From Flavobacteriales bacterium UBA1993 (lineage in GTDB: Bacteria; Bacteroidota; Bacteroidia; Flavobacteriales_G; Salibacteraceae), in contig DDCZ01000050.1 of the NCBI GenBank assembly GCA_002336485.1, positions 1 to 15,643 of the forward strand: a stretch of DNA of 15,643 nt, given 5' to 3'. Within the stretch, counting starts at the first letter, position 1; every line of letters starts with the position of its first letter. The position numbers and the translations under genes were made by a program. Below the pieces are notes generated by a model. The model worked only from the letters and a program-made list of their open reading frames with translations. It did no database searches and was not told where the DNA came from. Positions 1 through 6,817 of the stretch are shown one piece after another.

Positions 1-11
1 CCGCCTCCAAA

Positions 12-416
12 TCATTTATTGGCCAAAACGACCTTGTTAGCAACAACATAATTGTCTGAATTGTTTAGGCCGCAGCTGGAAAGATCTGGTTTAACACCTC
101 CAGTGTCGACTGTAATAAAAGCACTTTGATCCGGAACAAATCCGTTTATGGTGTTACGTGTTATATATGCCATTGCTTGCGCTGAGCTTATTGGCAAGGT
201 CGGTTGATGATTTGGCATAAACTCGACAGACGGACCGTCGATTTTAATTCCGCCAACTACATATGTGTATTGGACTGTATCAACCGTTATCCCATTTCCG
301 GTAATGGTGCCAGTTGCTCCAGTCAAATTGGTGAAATTTTGCGCTGAAAGTTCCGCTGCAAGCGCAAATATGAAGAGGCAGCTGATTAGTCGAAATAGAT
401 TGTTGATGTTATGCAT
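12..416 (-). CDS. Small secreted protein of unknown function
   Basis: I do not recognise the family. The 134-residue product opens with a classical Sec signal peptide: a polar start (MHNINNLFR), a hydrophobic core at about residues 9-21 (LISCLFIFALAA), and a signal peptidase I site after LSA-25, so the mature protein begins at Gln26. There is no lipobox. The mature part is rich in Thr, Gly, Val and Asn and has one Cys (in DLSSCG), which suggests a small extracytoplasmic beta-rich protein. The ORF is complete: the TGA stop lies at 12-14 and the ATG at 414-416. A candidate promoter lies about 30 bp upstream. The only neighbour on this strand is the recombinase stub about 195 bp upstream, which gives no functional hint. 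It could be a fragment of a larger adhesin family, but nothing in the sequence proves that. Confidence 0.7.
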   Translation of the reverse strand: MHNINNLFRLISCLFIFALAAELSAQNFTNLTGATGTITGNGITVDTVQYTYVVGGIKIDGPSVEFMPNHQPTLPISSAQAMAYITRNTINGFVPDQSAFITVDTGGVKPDLSSCGLNNSDNYVVANKVVLANK

Positions 417-447
417 GGAATTGATGATTTTGGGGTTTTTTGCGTAC

Positions 448-477
448 CAAAGTCTAACTCTTACTTAACAGCCACAA
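448..477 (-). promoter_or_regulatory. Candidate Bacteroidota-type promoter for the small secreted protein
   Basis: On the minus strand a TTG (475-477) is followed after 18 nt by TAGACTTTG (448-456). This resembles the -33 TTG / -7 TAnnTTTG promoter of the phylum, but with one extra base inside the -7 box. The predicted transcript start is about 443, leaving a leader of roughly 25 nt before the ATG at 416. It is a consensus match by eye only. Confidence 0.35.
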
Positions 478-611
478 TAGCTATTAGTAGTCATTTTTCT
501 TTTCGCTGTAATTTAGATATAACGGCGTGTACCACTAAAACATAACAGCCTTAGGATAAGTATTTATTGAATTGTCAAGCTCAATTTTTCATTCTACAGG
601 GTCCTACCCTT

Positions 612-887
612 TTAAAAAAATCCCGAATACTTATCCGCTGCCATTTCAGAATCAATCTTTAGGTAACGCATAAAGGTTCGTTCAGATTTATGGCCACTAA
701 ACTGCATGATGGCCTGCACCGGCATTTCTGCTAAAAACTTATTCGTACAGAAAGACCTTCGAGCAGTATGCGATGTCACCATTTCCCATTTTTGGAATAC
801 TTGACTCACTTTTTGATGTCCCTTTTGCCGCTCACGGATTGTAGAATCGTTGATTCCAACAATCGAAATGATCACAAACGCATTGAA
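612..887 (-). pseudogene. C-terminal remnant of a tyrosine recombinase (phage-type integrase)
   Basis: The open frame encodes only the last part of a site-specific tyrosine recombinase. From a GTG at 873-875 it gives 87 residues with the box II signature HTAR (His36, Arg39), the third-position His in SGHKS (His62), and the nucleophile Tyr71 in TFMRYLK, followed by the usual C-terminal KIDSEMAADKY tail. Full-length relatives are about 300-420 residues. Here the first catalytic Arg, the catalytic Lys region and the whole core-binding domain are missing. In-frame sequence continues only to a TAA at 888-890, and the molybdoenzyme gene ends at 964, so no N-terminal half is present nearby. The remnant cannot recombine DNA by itself. 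It is most likely a scar of an old integrated element; translation of the stub as a small protein is possible but unsupported. Confidence 0.8.
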
Positions 888-963
888 TTAGCTCACTATC
901 AAAATTTTACAGTTAAACACAGCTAAAATCAATCAGGATGAATTAAGCCAAAATTGCGGTCCT

Positions 964-3267
964 CTAAACAGCCACCTTTTTAAGCGTGATTTTCACCAGT
1001 TTGCTTGTTGGGGTGTTGCTCTTCACCGCAACAGAATCGATCGGCACAAGCACATTCGTTTCGGGAAAATAAGTGACCGTACACTGTTCAGGTATATCAT
1101 ATGGCACGACTAAAAAGCTGGGAGCACAGCGTTTAATGTTGGAGTGTTCGTTCCAAATGTCTACCACGTCACCCTTTACCAAACCCTGTCGATCGATGTC
1201 AGATTGATTCATTAGGATGACACGTCGTTCATTGAAAATTCCACGATAACGATCGTTGAGGCCGTAAATGGTTGTGTTGAATTGATCATGCGTGCGTACT
1301 GTTGTCATGATCATTTCATTTTCAGCAAGTTCGTTTTTTGGAACTTCGTTTATTGTGAACTTGGCGGTGCCGCCAATTACGTCAAAGTTGCCATAGCGCG
1401 CGTTGTTTGGAAGTTCGAACCCTGTAGGTGTGCGCACACGTACGTTGTAATTATCAAATCCGGGAATAGTCGCTTCAATCTTATCACGTATTAAGTCGTA
1501 GTTGGAGCCGAGGGCTGTCCAGTCGGCCTTGTCGTTCGGTTTTAGAGTGGCCATGGCGAGTCCTGCAACAATCGCTGGTTCGCTCAATAGCTTTTTACCA
1601 AGTGGTTTCAATCTGCCTTGACTTGAATGCACCACACCCATGGAATTTTCAACCGAAACGAATTGCTTAACTCCATTTTGAATATCCTCATCAGATCTAC
1701 CTAAACTAGGTAGGATTATCGCTCTTTTTCCTGTTACAAGGTGAGAACGATTTAGCTTGGTGCTAACATGAACGGTTAGCGAGCAGTTTCTTAAGGCGGC
1801 TCCGGTGAAATCAGTGTCTGGCGCGGCAGATAGGAAATTTCCTCCCATAGCAAAAAACACCTTTCCGCTTTCATCATGCATTCGTTTTATGGCATCCACA
1901 ACGTCTAAGCCATGCGCCCGAGGTGGGGCAAAGTCAAATTCAGACTCCAATTTATCTAAAAAGGCATCCTTCGGTTTTTCCCAAATACCCATTGTTCTAT
2001 CGCCCTGCACGTTGCTATGACCACGCACTGGACATGTTCCTGCTCCAGGTTTGCCAATACTTCCTTTAAGTAAAAGCAAATTCACAACTTCCTGAATGTT
2101 TCCGACTCCGTTTTTATGCTGGGTCAGTCCCATAGCCCAACAGGCAATGATTTTTTTGGACCCCGACAGCATCTCCGCTGCTTCATCAATTTGTTGGCTG
2201 GAAATTCCTGAGGCCTTGCTTAGCTCATGCAGATCGTGACTATCGATGTCTTCAATAAGCGCATCAAAACCATTTGTTTTGGCCCGGATGAAATCAGCAT
2301 CGAACACAGTGCCGGGGTTTTTCCTTTCTCTCACGCACAGCTGTTTCAATATCGCCTTCATCAAGGGGACATCGCCGTTTATTTTAACCTGAAGAAACAG
2401 GTCTGTGAGGGCAGTTCCATCACCAAGCACATCTCCAACGCTCTGGGGATCTTTAAATCGTATCAAGCCAGTTTCTGGAAGCGGGTTTATGGTGATGATC
2501 TTCGCGCCGTTTCGTTTCGCCTTTTTAAGTGCGTTTAACATGCGCGGGTGATTTGTTCCAGGGTTTTGACCAATTACCAAGATGATTTCTGTTTCGTAGA
2601 AATCTTCCAATGTCACAGACCCTTTGCCGATTCCAACGGTTTCAATTAAAGCAACACCGCTGCTTTCATGGCACATGTTACTGCAGTCAGGCATGTTGTT
2701 GGTGCCATACATCCTTACGAATAATTGATAGAGGTATGCTGCCTCGTTACTGGTTCTGCCAGATGTGTAGAATATTGCGTCGTCGGGAGTTGGAAGTGCA
2801 TTTAGCTCATCGGCAATGATTCGAAAAGCAGCTTCCCAGTCAATTTCTTTGTAGTGCGAAGCTCCCTTTTCGAGGAGCATGGGTTGCAAAATTCGGCCCC
2901 GTTTTCCAATCCAATAATCACTCTGTTGGCCCATCTCTTCAATGCTGAATTGTTCAAAGAAGTCCGCTTCGAGTTTTTTGGTAGTCGCTTCTTCGGCAAC
3001 CGCCTTGGCTCCATTCTCACAATATTCACCAAGCTTAGATCGATGATCTTTAGGGTCGGGCCAAGCACATCCTGGGCAATCAACGCCGCCCATTTGGTTT
3101 AACTCAAACATGACCTTAGTAGCCCGAATCGGATCCATCTCATCTAAGATGTGACGCACAGCACTAAACACAGCTGGTAAGCCCGCCGCAGTTCCTTTAG
3201 GCTCTGTCAGCTTCATGCCAGTAAAATCCTCTGGCGTCAGTGCGTTGTTTTTAGGGTGGCCAGACAC
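964..3267 (-). CDS. FdhF/YdeP-family molybdopterin oxidoreductase, alpha subunit
   Basis: This 767-residue protein belongs to the formate-dehydrogenase-like branch of the DMSO reductase superfamily whose E. coli member is YdeP (759 residues). These are presumed bis-MGD enzymes with an uncertain physiological substrate. Near the N-terminus it has DCPGCAWPDP (Cys64, Cys67) and YCENGAKA (Cys83), giving three visible cysteines instead of the four-Cys cluster motif of classical FDH. The segment NNMPDCSNMCHESSG (190-204) aligns with the FDH active site and places Cys199-His200 where FDH has selenocysteine-His, so Cys199 is the likely Mo ligand. GQNPGTNHPRML and the C-terminal VRTHDQFNTTIYGLNDRYRG and YFPETN stretches are typical cofactor-binding parts. 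There is no Tat or Sec signal, so it is cytoplasmic. The start is GTG (3265-3267), sharing one base with the TAG stop of the preceding gene (TAGTG), which implies translational coupling. It is the last gene of the molybdenum cluster. Calling it a formate dehydrogenase would go beyond the evidence. Confidence 0.93.
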   Translation of the reverse strand: MSGHPKNNALTPEDFTGMKLTEPKGTAAGLPAVFSAVRHILDEMDPIRATKVMFELNQMGGVDCPGCAWPDPKDHRSKLGEYCENGAKAVAEEATTKKLEADFFEQFSIEEMGQQSDYWIGKRGRILQPMLLEKGASHYKEIDWEAAFRIIADELNALPTPDDAIFYTSGRTSNEAAYLYQLFVRMYGTNNMPDCSNMCHESSGVALIETVGIGKGSVTLEDFYETEIILVIGQNPGTNHPRMLNALKKAKRNGAKIITINPLPETGLIRFKDPQSVGDVLGDGTALTDLFLQVKINGDVPLMKAILKQLCVRERKNPGTVFDADFIRAKTNGFDALIEDIDSHDLHELSKASGISSQQIDEAAEMLSGSKKIIACWAMGLTQHKNGVGNIQEVVNLLLLKGSIGKPGAGTCPVRGHSNVQGDRTMGIWEKPKDAFLDKLESEFDFAPPRAHGLDVVDAIKRMHDESGKVFFAMGGNFLSAAPDTDFTGAALRNCSLTVHVSTKLNRSHLVTGKRAIILPSLGRSDEDIQNGVKQFVSVENSMGVVHSSQGRLKPLGKKLLSEPAIVAGLAMATLKPNDKADWTALGSNYDLIRDKIEATIPGFDNYNVRVRTPTGFELPNNARYGNFDVIGGTAKFTINEVPKNELAENEMIMTTVRTHDQFNTTIYGLNDRYRGIFNERRVILMNQSDIDRQGLVKGDVVDIWNEHSNIKRCAPSFLVVPYDIPEQCTVTYFPETNVLVPIDSVAVKSNTPTSKLVKITLKKVAV

Positions 3268-3638
3268 TAGCAGTGGGAGAGGGGATTTGGGAAATTATCG
3301 GACTCATCCTCTTCAACGCGTTCCGTGAGACAGGCAAAGTCCTTCTCAATTAAAACCCTTAAAGATTGATCCTTTGGTAGATTCAGGTTTGTTTCCATTC
3401 CAACTTCAGTTGGCTCGAGCCATTTTTCGCCTGCTGCATTGGGTACAACTATGTTGATGGTGTTAGCATCAAAACCGACCGAGTAGTCCTCAGCCAATCC
3501 CCAATGAAGCGAATAAATTAGACGTGCGTTATTCGGAAATGTAATGACCGATTCGACACGTTTATTGCTTTTGAAATTGTCGACTTCCGACTGTGTTAAG
3601 CGAAGTCGCAGCGAGTTGTCCTTTATCCTGATTTTCAC
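3267..3638 (-). CDS. DUF7009-like small protein, cotranscribed with the molybdoenzyme
   Basis: A 123-residue soluble protein that I recognise as the small Bacteroidota family annotated as DUF7009 (family name from memory). It opens with KIRIKDNSLRLRLTQSEV and closes with KDFACLTERVEEDESDNF followed by PNPLSHC; no function is established. I place the start at GTG 3636-3638 because family members characteristically begin MKIRIK.NS.R.RLT. ATGs at 3666-3668 and 3660-3662 are in frame and would add 10 or 8 residues (MEMIDLYLAI). The gene lies 74 bp downstream of fdhD, and its TAG stop overlaps the GTG start of the oxidoreductase by one base. Its fixed place between a cofactor-sulfuration factor and the enzyme suggests an accessory or chaperone role (inference). 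The conserved-looking Cys in KDFACL and the C-terminal Cys could bind a metal or act in redox chemistry, but this is untested. Confidence 0.75.
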   Translation of the reverse strand: MKIRIKDNSLRLRLTQSEVDNFKSNKRVESVITFPNNARLIYSLHWGLAEDYSVGFDANTINIVVPNAAGEKWLEPTEVGMETNLNLPKDQSLRVLIEKDFACLTERVEEDESDNFPNPLSHC

Positions 3639-3712
3639 AATCGCAAGATATAAATCAATCATTTCCATAGATCAAAAGTTACCGATCAATCTATATGAGC
3701 AATTGTGGCATT

Positions 3713-4558
3713 CTACTGTGGTATTATGCGTTGAACACCTGTGTAGCAATTAAAGCGCTCACCATTTGCGAATCCAGCCAATGTAACGTTGAACTTTTCC
3801 GCAGTTTCAACCGCGAGGCTAGAAGGGGCACCAACCGAAACAATCATGGGCAATCCAGCCACCACAGACTTCTGGATTAATTCGAAACAACTTCGACCGC
3901 TTAGCAGAACGATGTGTTCCGTCAAAGGAGTCATGGATTTGAATAAAGCGGCGCCAATAATCTTGTCCAAGGCATTATGTCGACCAATGTCTTCGCGCAA
4001 GAACAGAATGTTTCCGCCCGAATCGAATAGGGCCACAGCGTGCAAACCACCTGTGTGGTTGAAGACGAGTTGTTCCTTTCGCATTGTGGTGCTTAGTGAA
4101 TTAATCACATCGACATGCACTCTTATTTTCGATGTTATGGGAGTAGGGCAAATGGTTTCCAAACTTTCGATACTGGCTTTTCCGCAAATTCCACAGCTAC
4201 TATTTGTATAGAAATGTCGCTGAAATTTCCCCCAATCAAGTTTGATCTCAGCCGATAGTTCAACGCGTACAATGTTGGGTGATCGTTCGCCTGCGTCATC
4301 AGTGCAATAATCGATATGGGTTACGTCATCCATTTTTTGAATGATTCCCTCCGTAAACAGAAAGCCTAGCGCCAATTCAAAGTCGTGGCCTGGGGTGCGC
4401 ATGGTAATAGATAAGCTCTTTTGAATGCGATCTGATTCTGGCCCGAAACCTAGGCGAATTTCAAGTGGTTCCTCAATGGCTAGTATGTCTGGCTTCGCCT
4501 CCGATGAGTTGGATGTGAATCGATGAATTAATCTGGGCTTTGCGCTTGCTTTGCTCAT
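3713..4558 (-). CDS. fdhD: FdhD, sulfurtransferase for molybdenum cofactor of formate dehydrogenase-type enzymes
   Basis: FdhD receives sulfur as a persulfide from a cysteine desulfurase and transfers it to the bis-MGD cofactor before insertion into FDH-type enzymes in the cytoplasm. The 281-residue length is normal for the family. Visible motifs are EEPLEIR (29-35), RTPGHDFELALGFLFTEGII (54-73), the catalytic loop SSCGICGK with Cys122 and Cys125, the cofactor-binding LREDIGRHNALDK (187-199), and LSGRSCFELIQK (219-230). Both loop cysteines are present, so the protein should be active. The ATG is at 4556-4558. Upstream lie 124 bp with a direct repeat, which is the main break in the cluster and a good site for a second promoter. 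Downstream come the DUF7009-like gene and the oxidoreductase, its likely client. Confidence 0.96.
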   Translation of the reverse strand: MSKASAKPRLIHRFTSNSSEAKPDILAIEEPLEIRLGFGPESDRIQKSLSITMRTPGHDFELALGFLFTEGIIQKMDDVTHIDYCTDDAGERSPNIVRVELSAEIKLDWGKFQRHFYTNSSCGICGKASIESLETICPTPITSKIRVHVDVINSLSTTMRKEQLVFNHTGGLHAVALFDSGGNILFLREDIGRHNALDKIIGAALFKSMTPLTEHIVLLSGRSCFELIQKSVVAGLPMIVSVGAPSSLAVETAEKFNVTLAGFANGERFNCYTGVQRIIPQ

Positions 4559-4567
4559 AATCGCGAA

Positions 4568-4602
4568 GGTTAATTTTTTTTACCAGCCTTGGGTTAATTT
4601 TG
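4568..4602. promoter_or_regulatory. Direct repeat and promoter-like elements between fdhD and mobA
   Basis: GGTTAATTTT occurs twice on the plus strand, at 4568-4577 and 4592-4601, with a 24-bp period. The second copy contains TAATTTTG (4595-4602), a full match to the Bacteroidota -7 element TAnnTTTG reading on the plus strand, exactly 4 nt before the ATG of a small ORF at 4607. On the minus strand the same repeat lies 10-50 bp upstream of the fdhD start. It could be a paired operator for the fdhD half of the cluster, a plus-strand promoter, or both. Confidence 0.35.
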
Positions 4603-4606
4603 CTTC

Positions 4607-4708
4607 ATGAAACAGCTTTGGCGCCGATATGGAAGCTACTTCCTAGACATATGGTATTACCTTCTTTTTATCGTTGTGGTGATTATTGGTCTCTTAGTCG
4701 TTTTGTAA
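4607..4708 (+). CDS. Possible 33-residue single-helix membrane peptide
   Basis: This ATG-to-TAA frame of 33 codons begins with a basic, aromatic segment (MKQLWRRYGSYFLD) and continues into an uninterrupted hydrophobic helix (WYYLLFIVVVIIGLLVVL) that ends at the stop. That is the layout of a small inner-membrane peptide with the N-terminus in the cytoplasm. A perfect TAnnTTTG box ends 4 nt before the ATG, so a leaderless transcript is plausible. It runs opposite to the cluster and its last 26 nt overlap the 3' end of mobA. It could be a chance ORF, since short hydrophobic frames are common in A+T-rich DNA. No function is assigned. Confidence 0.4.
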   Translation: MKQLWRRYGSYFLDIWYYLLFIVVVIIGLLVVL

Positions 4709-5270
4709 GTTCCGAAAAGTCCTCTGGCGAGTTAATATTTGATGCGCTTAAGTTGCTGATATTAATTGTTTTAATATCACATTTGCTCAATGTTTTGATG
4801 AGGCTATATTTACCCAATAGGTGTTGCTGCAATAGCAGCGATTGGGCCACGCGATTCCAGATAGAATAAAGTGGTTCAGGGTAGTCCGATCCAACGACCT
4901 TGGCGCAGGTAGCTGCAACGCTGGAATCATTTGCTGCAATTAGTTCTAACAGTGTTTCATGCCGCACCAATGGATTGTCAGATGCGAGAAAAAGGATGCT
5001 CGGATACTGCAATTGTTCGAACGACGATAGAATTCCACCCATTGGACCTATTTCTTCGTATTGGTCAAGTATTACAGGAGACTCGAATTCCGTCTTCTGA
5101 TCTTTCCTACATGAGATAAAAACATTGTCGCTGACCATTCTTGCAACCTTTACAATTCGTTCCCATATGGGTTCGCCGTCGATGATAAGCTGGTGCTTTG
5201 GGCTGCCCATGCGCTTACTCTGGCCACCGACAAGGATGACAATGGGTATGTCAAATGTTTGTGAGCTCAT
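4683..5270 (-). CDS. mobA: MobA-like molybdenum cofactor guanylyltransferase
   Basis: MobA joins GMP from GTP to Mo-molybdopterin to make the guanine dinucleotide form needed by DMSO-reductase-family enzymes; it acts in the cytoplasm. The 195-residue protein is a Rossmann-type nucleotidyltransferase with the signature loop LVGGQSKRMGSPK (13-25), the PMGGILSS turn (77-84), ASDNP (96-100), whose Asp98 corresponds to the metal-binding Asp of the family, and the C-terminal NINSPEDF (178-185). The length matches E. coli MobA (194). Its ATG (5268-5270) lies 20 nt inside the 3' end of the upstream NTPase gene, so the two are probably translationally coupled. MocA-type cytidylyltransferases share the fold, but the fdhD and YdeP-type neighbours favour the guanylyl role. 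Confidence 0.88.
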   Translation of the reverse strand: MSSQTFDIPIVILVGGQSKRMGSPKHQLIIDGEPIWERIVKVARMVSDNVFISCRKDQKTEFESPVILDQYEEIGPMGGILSSFEQLQYPSILFLASDNPLVRHETLLELIAANDSSVAATCAKVVGSDYPEPLYSIWNRVAQSLLLQQHLLGKYSLIKTLSKCDIKTINISNLSASNINSPEDFSELTKRLRDQ

Positions 5271-5751
5271 CTTTGGTTATGACTTTAAACTTCTCTAGTC
5301 CATAATGCTGAATCACATCTTCTAACAAGCTTTCTCGTACTATAGCAACTATGGTCGTTTCATTGTTGTTTTGAAAAAACTCAAAGACACCCTTTACGGC
5401 AGGTTCAAGTCCGATATTCTTCAGCTCGAGCTTTCCAATTTCGTCGATTAAAAAGTAGTCGTAACGCCCACCCAGTTCGGGTTGTAGCAATTCTCGCGCC
5501 CAGGCGAATGCCGCCGCAGAAAACCTGTATTTACCTATGCGTACAGCCGGCTCGTCATCAGTGGCATTCATCTTTCGACTTGACTCGAACTCTGCAGAAA
5601 TGAACCATTTCTCACCGTCTTGTGATGGATTTGTTAACCCACCTATTCTTGCGCCTTGCTCACGTTTCATTTTGGCCCAATTCAAGAGACTGTTGGATTT
5701 ACCGGAGTGCACGGGCCCAGTTAAAAGAATGATCTTAGGTTTCAGGCTCAT
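5251..5751 (-). CDS. THEP1-type (NTPase_1) nucleoside triphosphatase
   Basis: A 166-residue P-loop protein of the THEP1/NTPase_1 family, proteins with NTPase activity in vitro and unclear cellular roles. The Walker A motif is GPVHSGKS (12-19). The Walker B region YFLIDEIGKLELK (99-111) carries the DEIGK(L/M)EL signature of the family. RIGKYRFSAAAFAWARELL (71-89) is also typical. No signal or membrane segment is present. Its ATG overlaps the TGA of the upstream membrane protein by 4 nt (ATGA), and it overlaps mobA by 20 nt. This tight arrangement suggests work in cofactor assembly, perhaps in the place of MobB, the GTP-binding partner of MobA in enterobacteria; that link is inference from position and P-loop chemistry, not from homology to MobB. 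Alternatively it could energise the membrane protein encoded just upstream. Confidence 0.82.
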   Translation of the reverse strand: MSLKPKIILLTGPVHSGKSNSLLNWAKMKREQGARIGGLTNPSQDGEKWFISAEFESSRKMNATDDEPAVRIGKYRFSAAAFAWARELLQPELGGRYDYFLIDEIGKLELKNIGLEPAVKGVFEFFQNNNETTIVAIVRESLLEDVIQHYGLEKFKVITKDELTNI

Positions 5752-6779
5752 TTGTTCGAAGTATTGATGCCTTGGAATAGAAAGAGTAAGAACCAGTTGT
5801 AAATACGAAGCCCTGTCATTGTTTTGGAGACATGCCAGGCATACTTTGAATAGGATAGTATTTGCGGAAGCTCATTCTGAAAGGTGGCTATCTCTGATTG
5901 ATACTTCTCTTTTCCGGAAGATTTTAGTTTACTAAGAACCAAACGCACAAAAGGCCGAAAGAGTAAAAACCAGATAATAAGTACAGCTAATGTTCTTGCC
6001 AGTTGCCATACGGCTGCTTCTTTTGAATTAAGAATGAACTGCACCAATATGGACAGCGAAATCATGAGCACGATCAGCCAAGGAAACCAAGCCTTCTTTT
6101 TGATCGATGGTTTGGGCTGAGTATCTTCCTCATGGGATTGAATGAGCCTTGCGAGTTCCTCTGATTGATGTTTGATCGATGATGGAATGCGGCTTGCGAA
6201 ATACCCAATCAATAGTCCGCCAAAGGCGTAGATAGCCAGAAATACGATCGCCGCAGATTCTGAAAGGGAAAATGAATCAGATACGAAGACATCCAACCTC
6301 TGGGCTGTTTCAACAAAGAATAAGTCTATAGAATCAAACAAAGACTTGCCAAATAACACCACCATGACAAGCACCTTTTGCAGTGCCGAGCTGAGCATGC
6401 TCAGAAGGGCCACGATTAGTGTTGAAATTTGATGGCTTCTAACTAAACTATAGATTACAATTCCTATCAACGCCTGAAGGCCAACGGCAAAATATGCTCC
6501 TATCGGAGAATGCGGACTCACTGCGGCCTTGATTGCTAGGACAAACAAGACAGAGGCGAATATTGTCTGACTTACTTTTCTAAATCTTGGGAGAAAGGAT
6601 AGTTGGGGATTACCTAGCACAGTGAAGTGGGCAATTAGTGAGATATAAACCACTGAAAGACCACCAACGATAAGACCAGTGAAAGGAGATTGCATGGCGT
6701 GAAAAAAACCACCGAGACCACATTCGGTTGCCGCCCACAAAGTGGTTATGCGAGAAATGATCTGACTTGTTTGCTGCAC
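5748..6779 (-). CDS. Uncharacterised polytopic membrane protein heading the molybdenum cluster
   Basis: The 343-residue protein has about seven hydrophobic segments by eye: 33-53, 70-88, 95-113, 119-143, 176-196, 231-250 and 255-276. A charged cytoplasmic-type stretch (198-229) separates the first five from the last two, and an amphipathic C-terminal region (280-343) follows. The N-terminal part, with SPFTGLIVGGLSVVY (31-45) and SPHSPIGAYFAVGLQALIG (88-106), reminds me of ECF-transporter substrate-binding (S) components, but this is an impression, not an assignment. No ABC ATPase or classical T component lies nearby; the adjacent NTPase is of the THEP1 type. The start is GTG (6777-6779), preceded by GCGAG, and an in-frame TAA at 6789-6791 excludes a longer form. 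Its stop overlaps the NTPase start by 4 nt. By position it might handle molybdate, a cofactor precursor or an enzyme substrate. Confidence 0.7.
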   Translation of the reverse strand: MQQTSQIISRITTLWAATECGLGGFFHAMQSPFTGLIVGGLSVVYISLIAHFTVLGNPQLSFLPRFRKVSQTIFASVLFVLAIKAAVSPHSPIGAYFAVGLQALIGIVIYSLVRSHQISTLIVALLSMLSSALQKVLVMVVLFGKSLFDSIDLFFVETAQRLDVFVSDSFSLSESAAIVFLAIYAFGGLLIGYFASRIPSSIKHQSEELARLIQSHEEDTQPKPSIKKKAWFPWLIVLMISLSILVQFILNSKEAAVWQLARTLAVLIIWFLLFRPFVRLVLSKLKSSGKEKYQSEIATFQNELPQILSYSKYAWHVSKTMTGLRIYNWFLLFLFQGINTSNK

Positions 6780-6817
6780 CTCGCAATGTTATCTGATTTA
6801 ATTCAAACATTTGCCAA

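Noticed and set aside
544..600. Imperfect inverted repeats around ATTGA...TCAAT that might be an attachment site near the recombinase stub
   Set aside because: The arms are 5 bp in A+T-rich DNA, and no second copy was found elsewhere in the window.
598..613. Small hairpin AGGGT-CCT-ACCCT followed by TTTT on the plus strand
   Set aside because: The stem is only 5 bp with a 3-nt loop, and no plus-strand gene ends there. On the minus strand it follows the recombinase stub but lacks a T-run, so a terminator call is not supported.
2802..3102. Long overlapping frames on both strands inside the oxidoreductase gene
   Set aside because: They are shadows of a strongly supported coding frame and show no recognisable motif or start signal.
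964..3267. Calling the oxidoreductase a true formate dehydrogenase H
   Set aside because: The N-terminal cysteine pattern and Cys-His at the Mo site match the YdeP branch, whose substrate is not settled.
3669..3712. Search for a promoter or riboswitch between fdhD and the DUF7009-like gene
   Set aside because: The gap is short and shows no consensus box or convincing fold, so simple cotranscription is the better explanation.
5251..5751. Calling the P-loop NTPase MobB because it precedes mobA
   Set aside because: The Walker B signature DEIGKLEL and flanking motifs are of the THEP1/NTPase_1 family, not of MobB.
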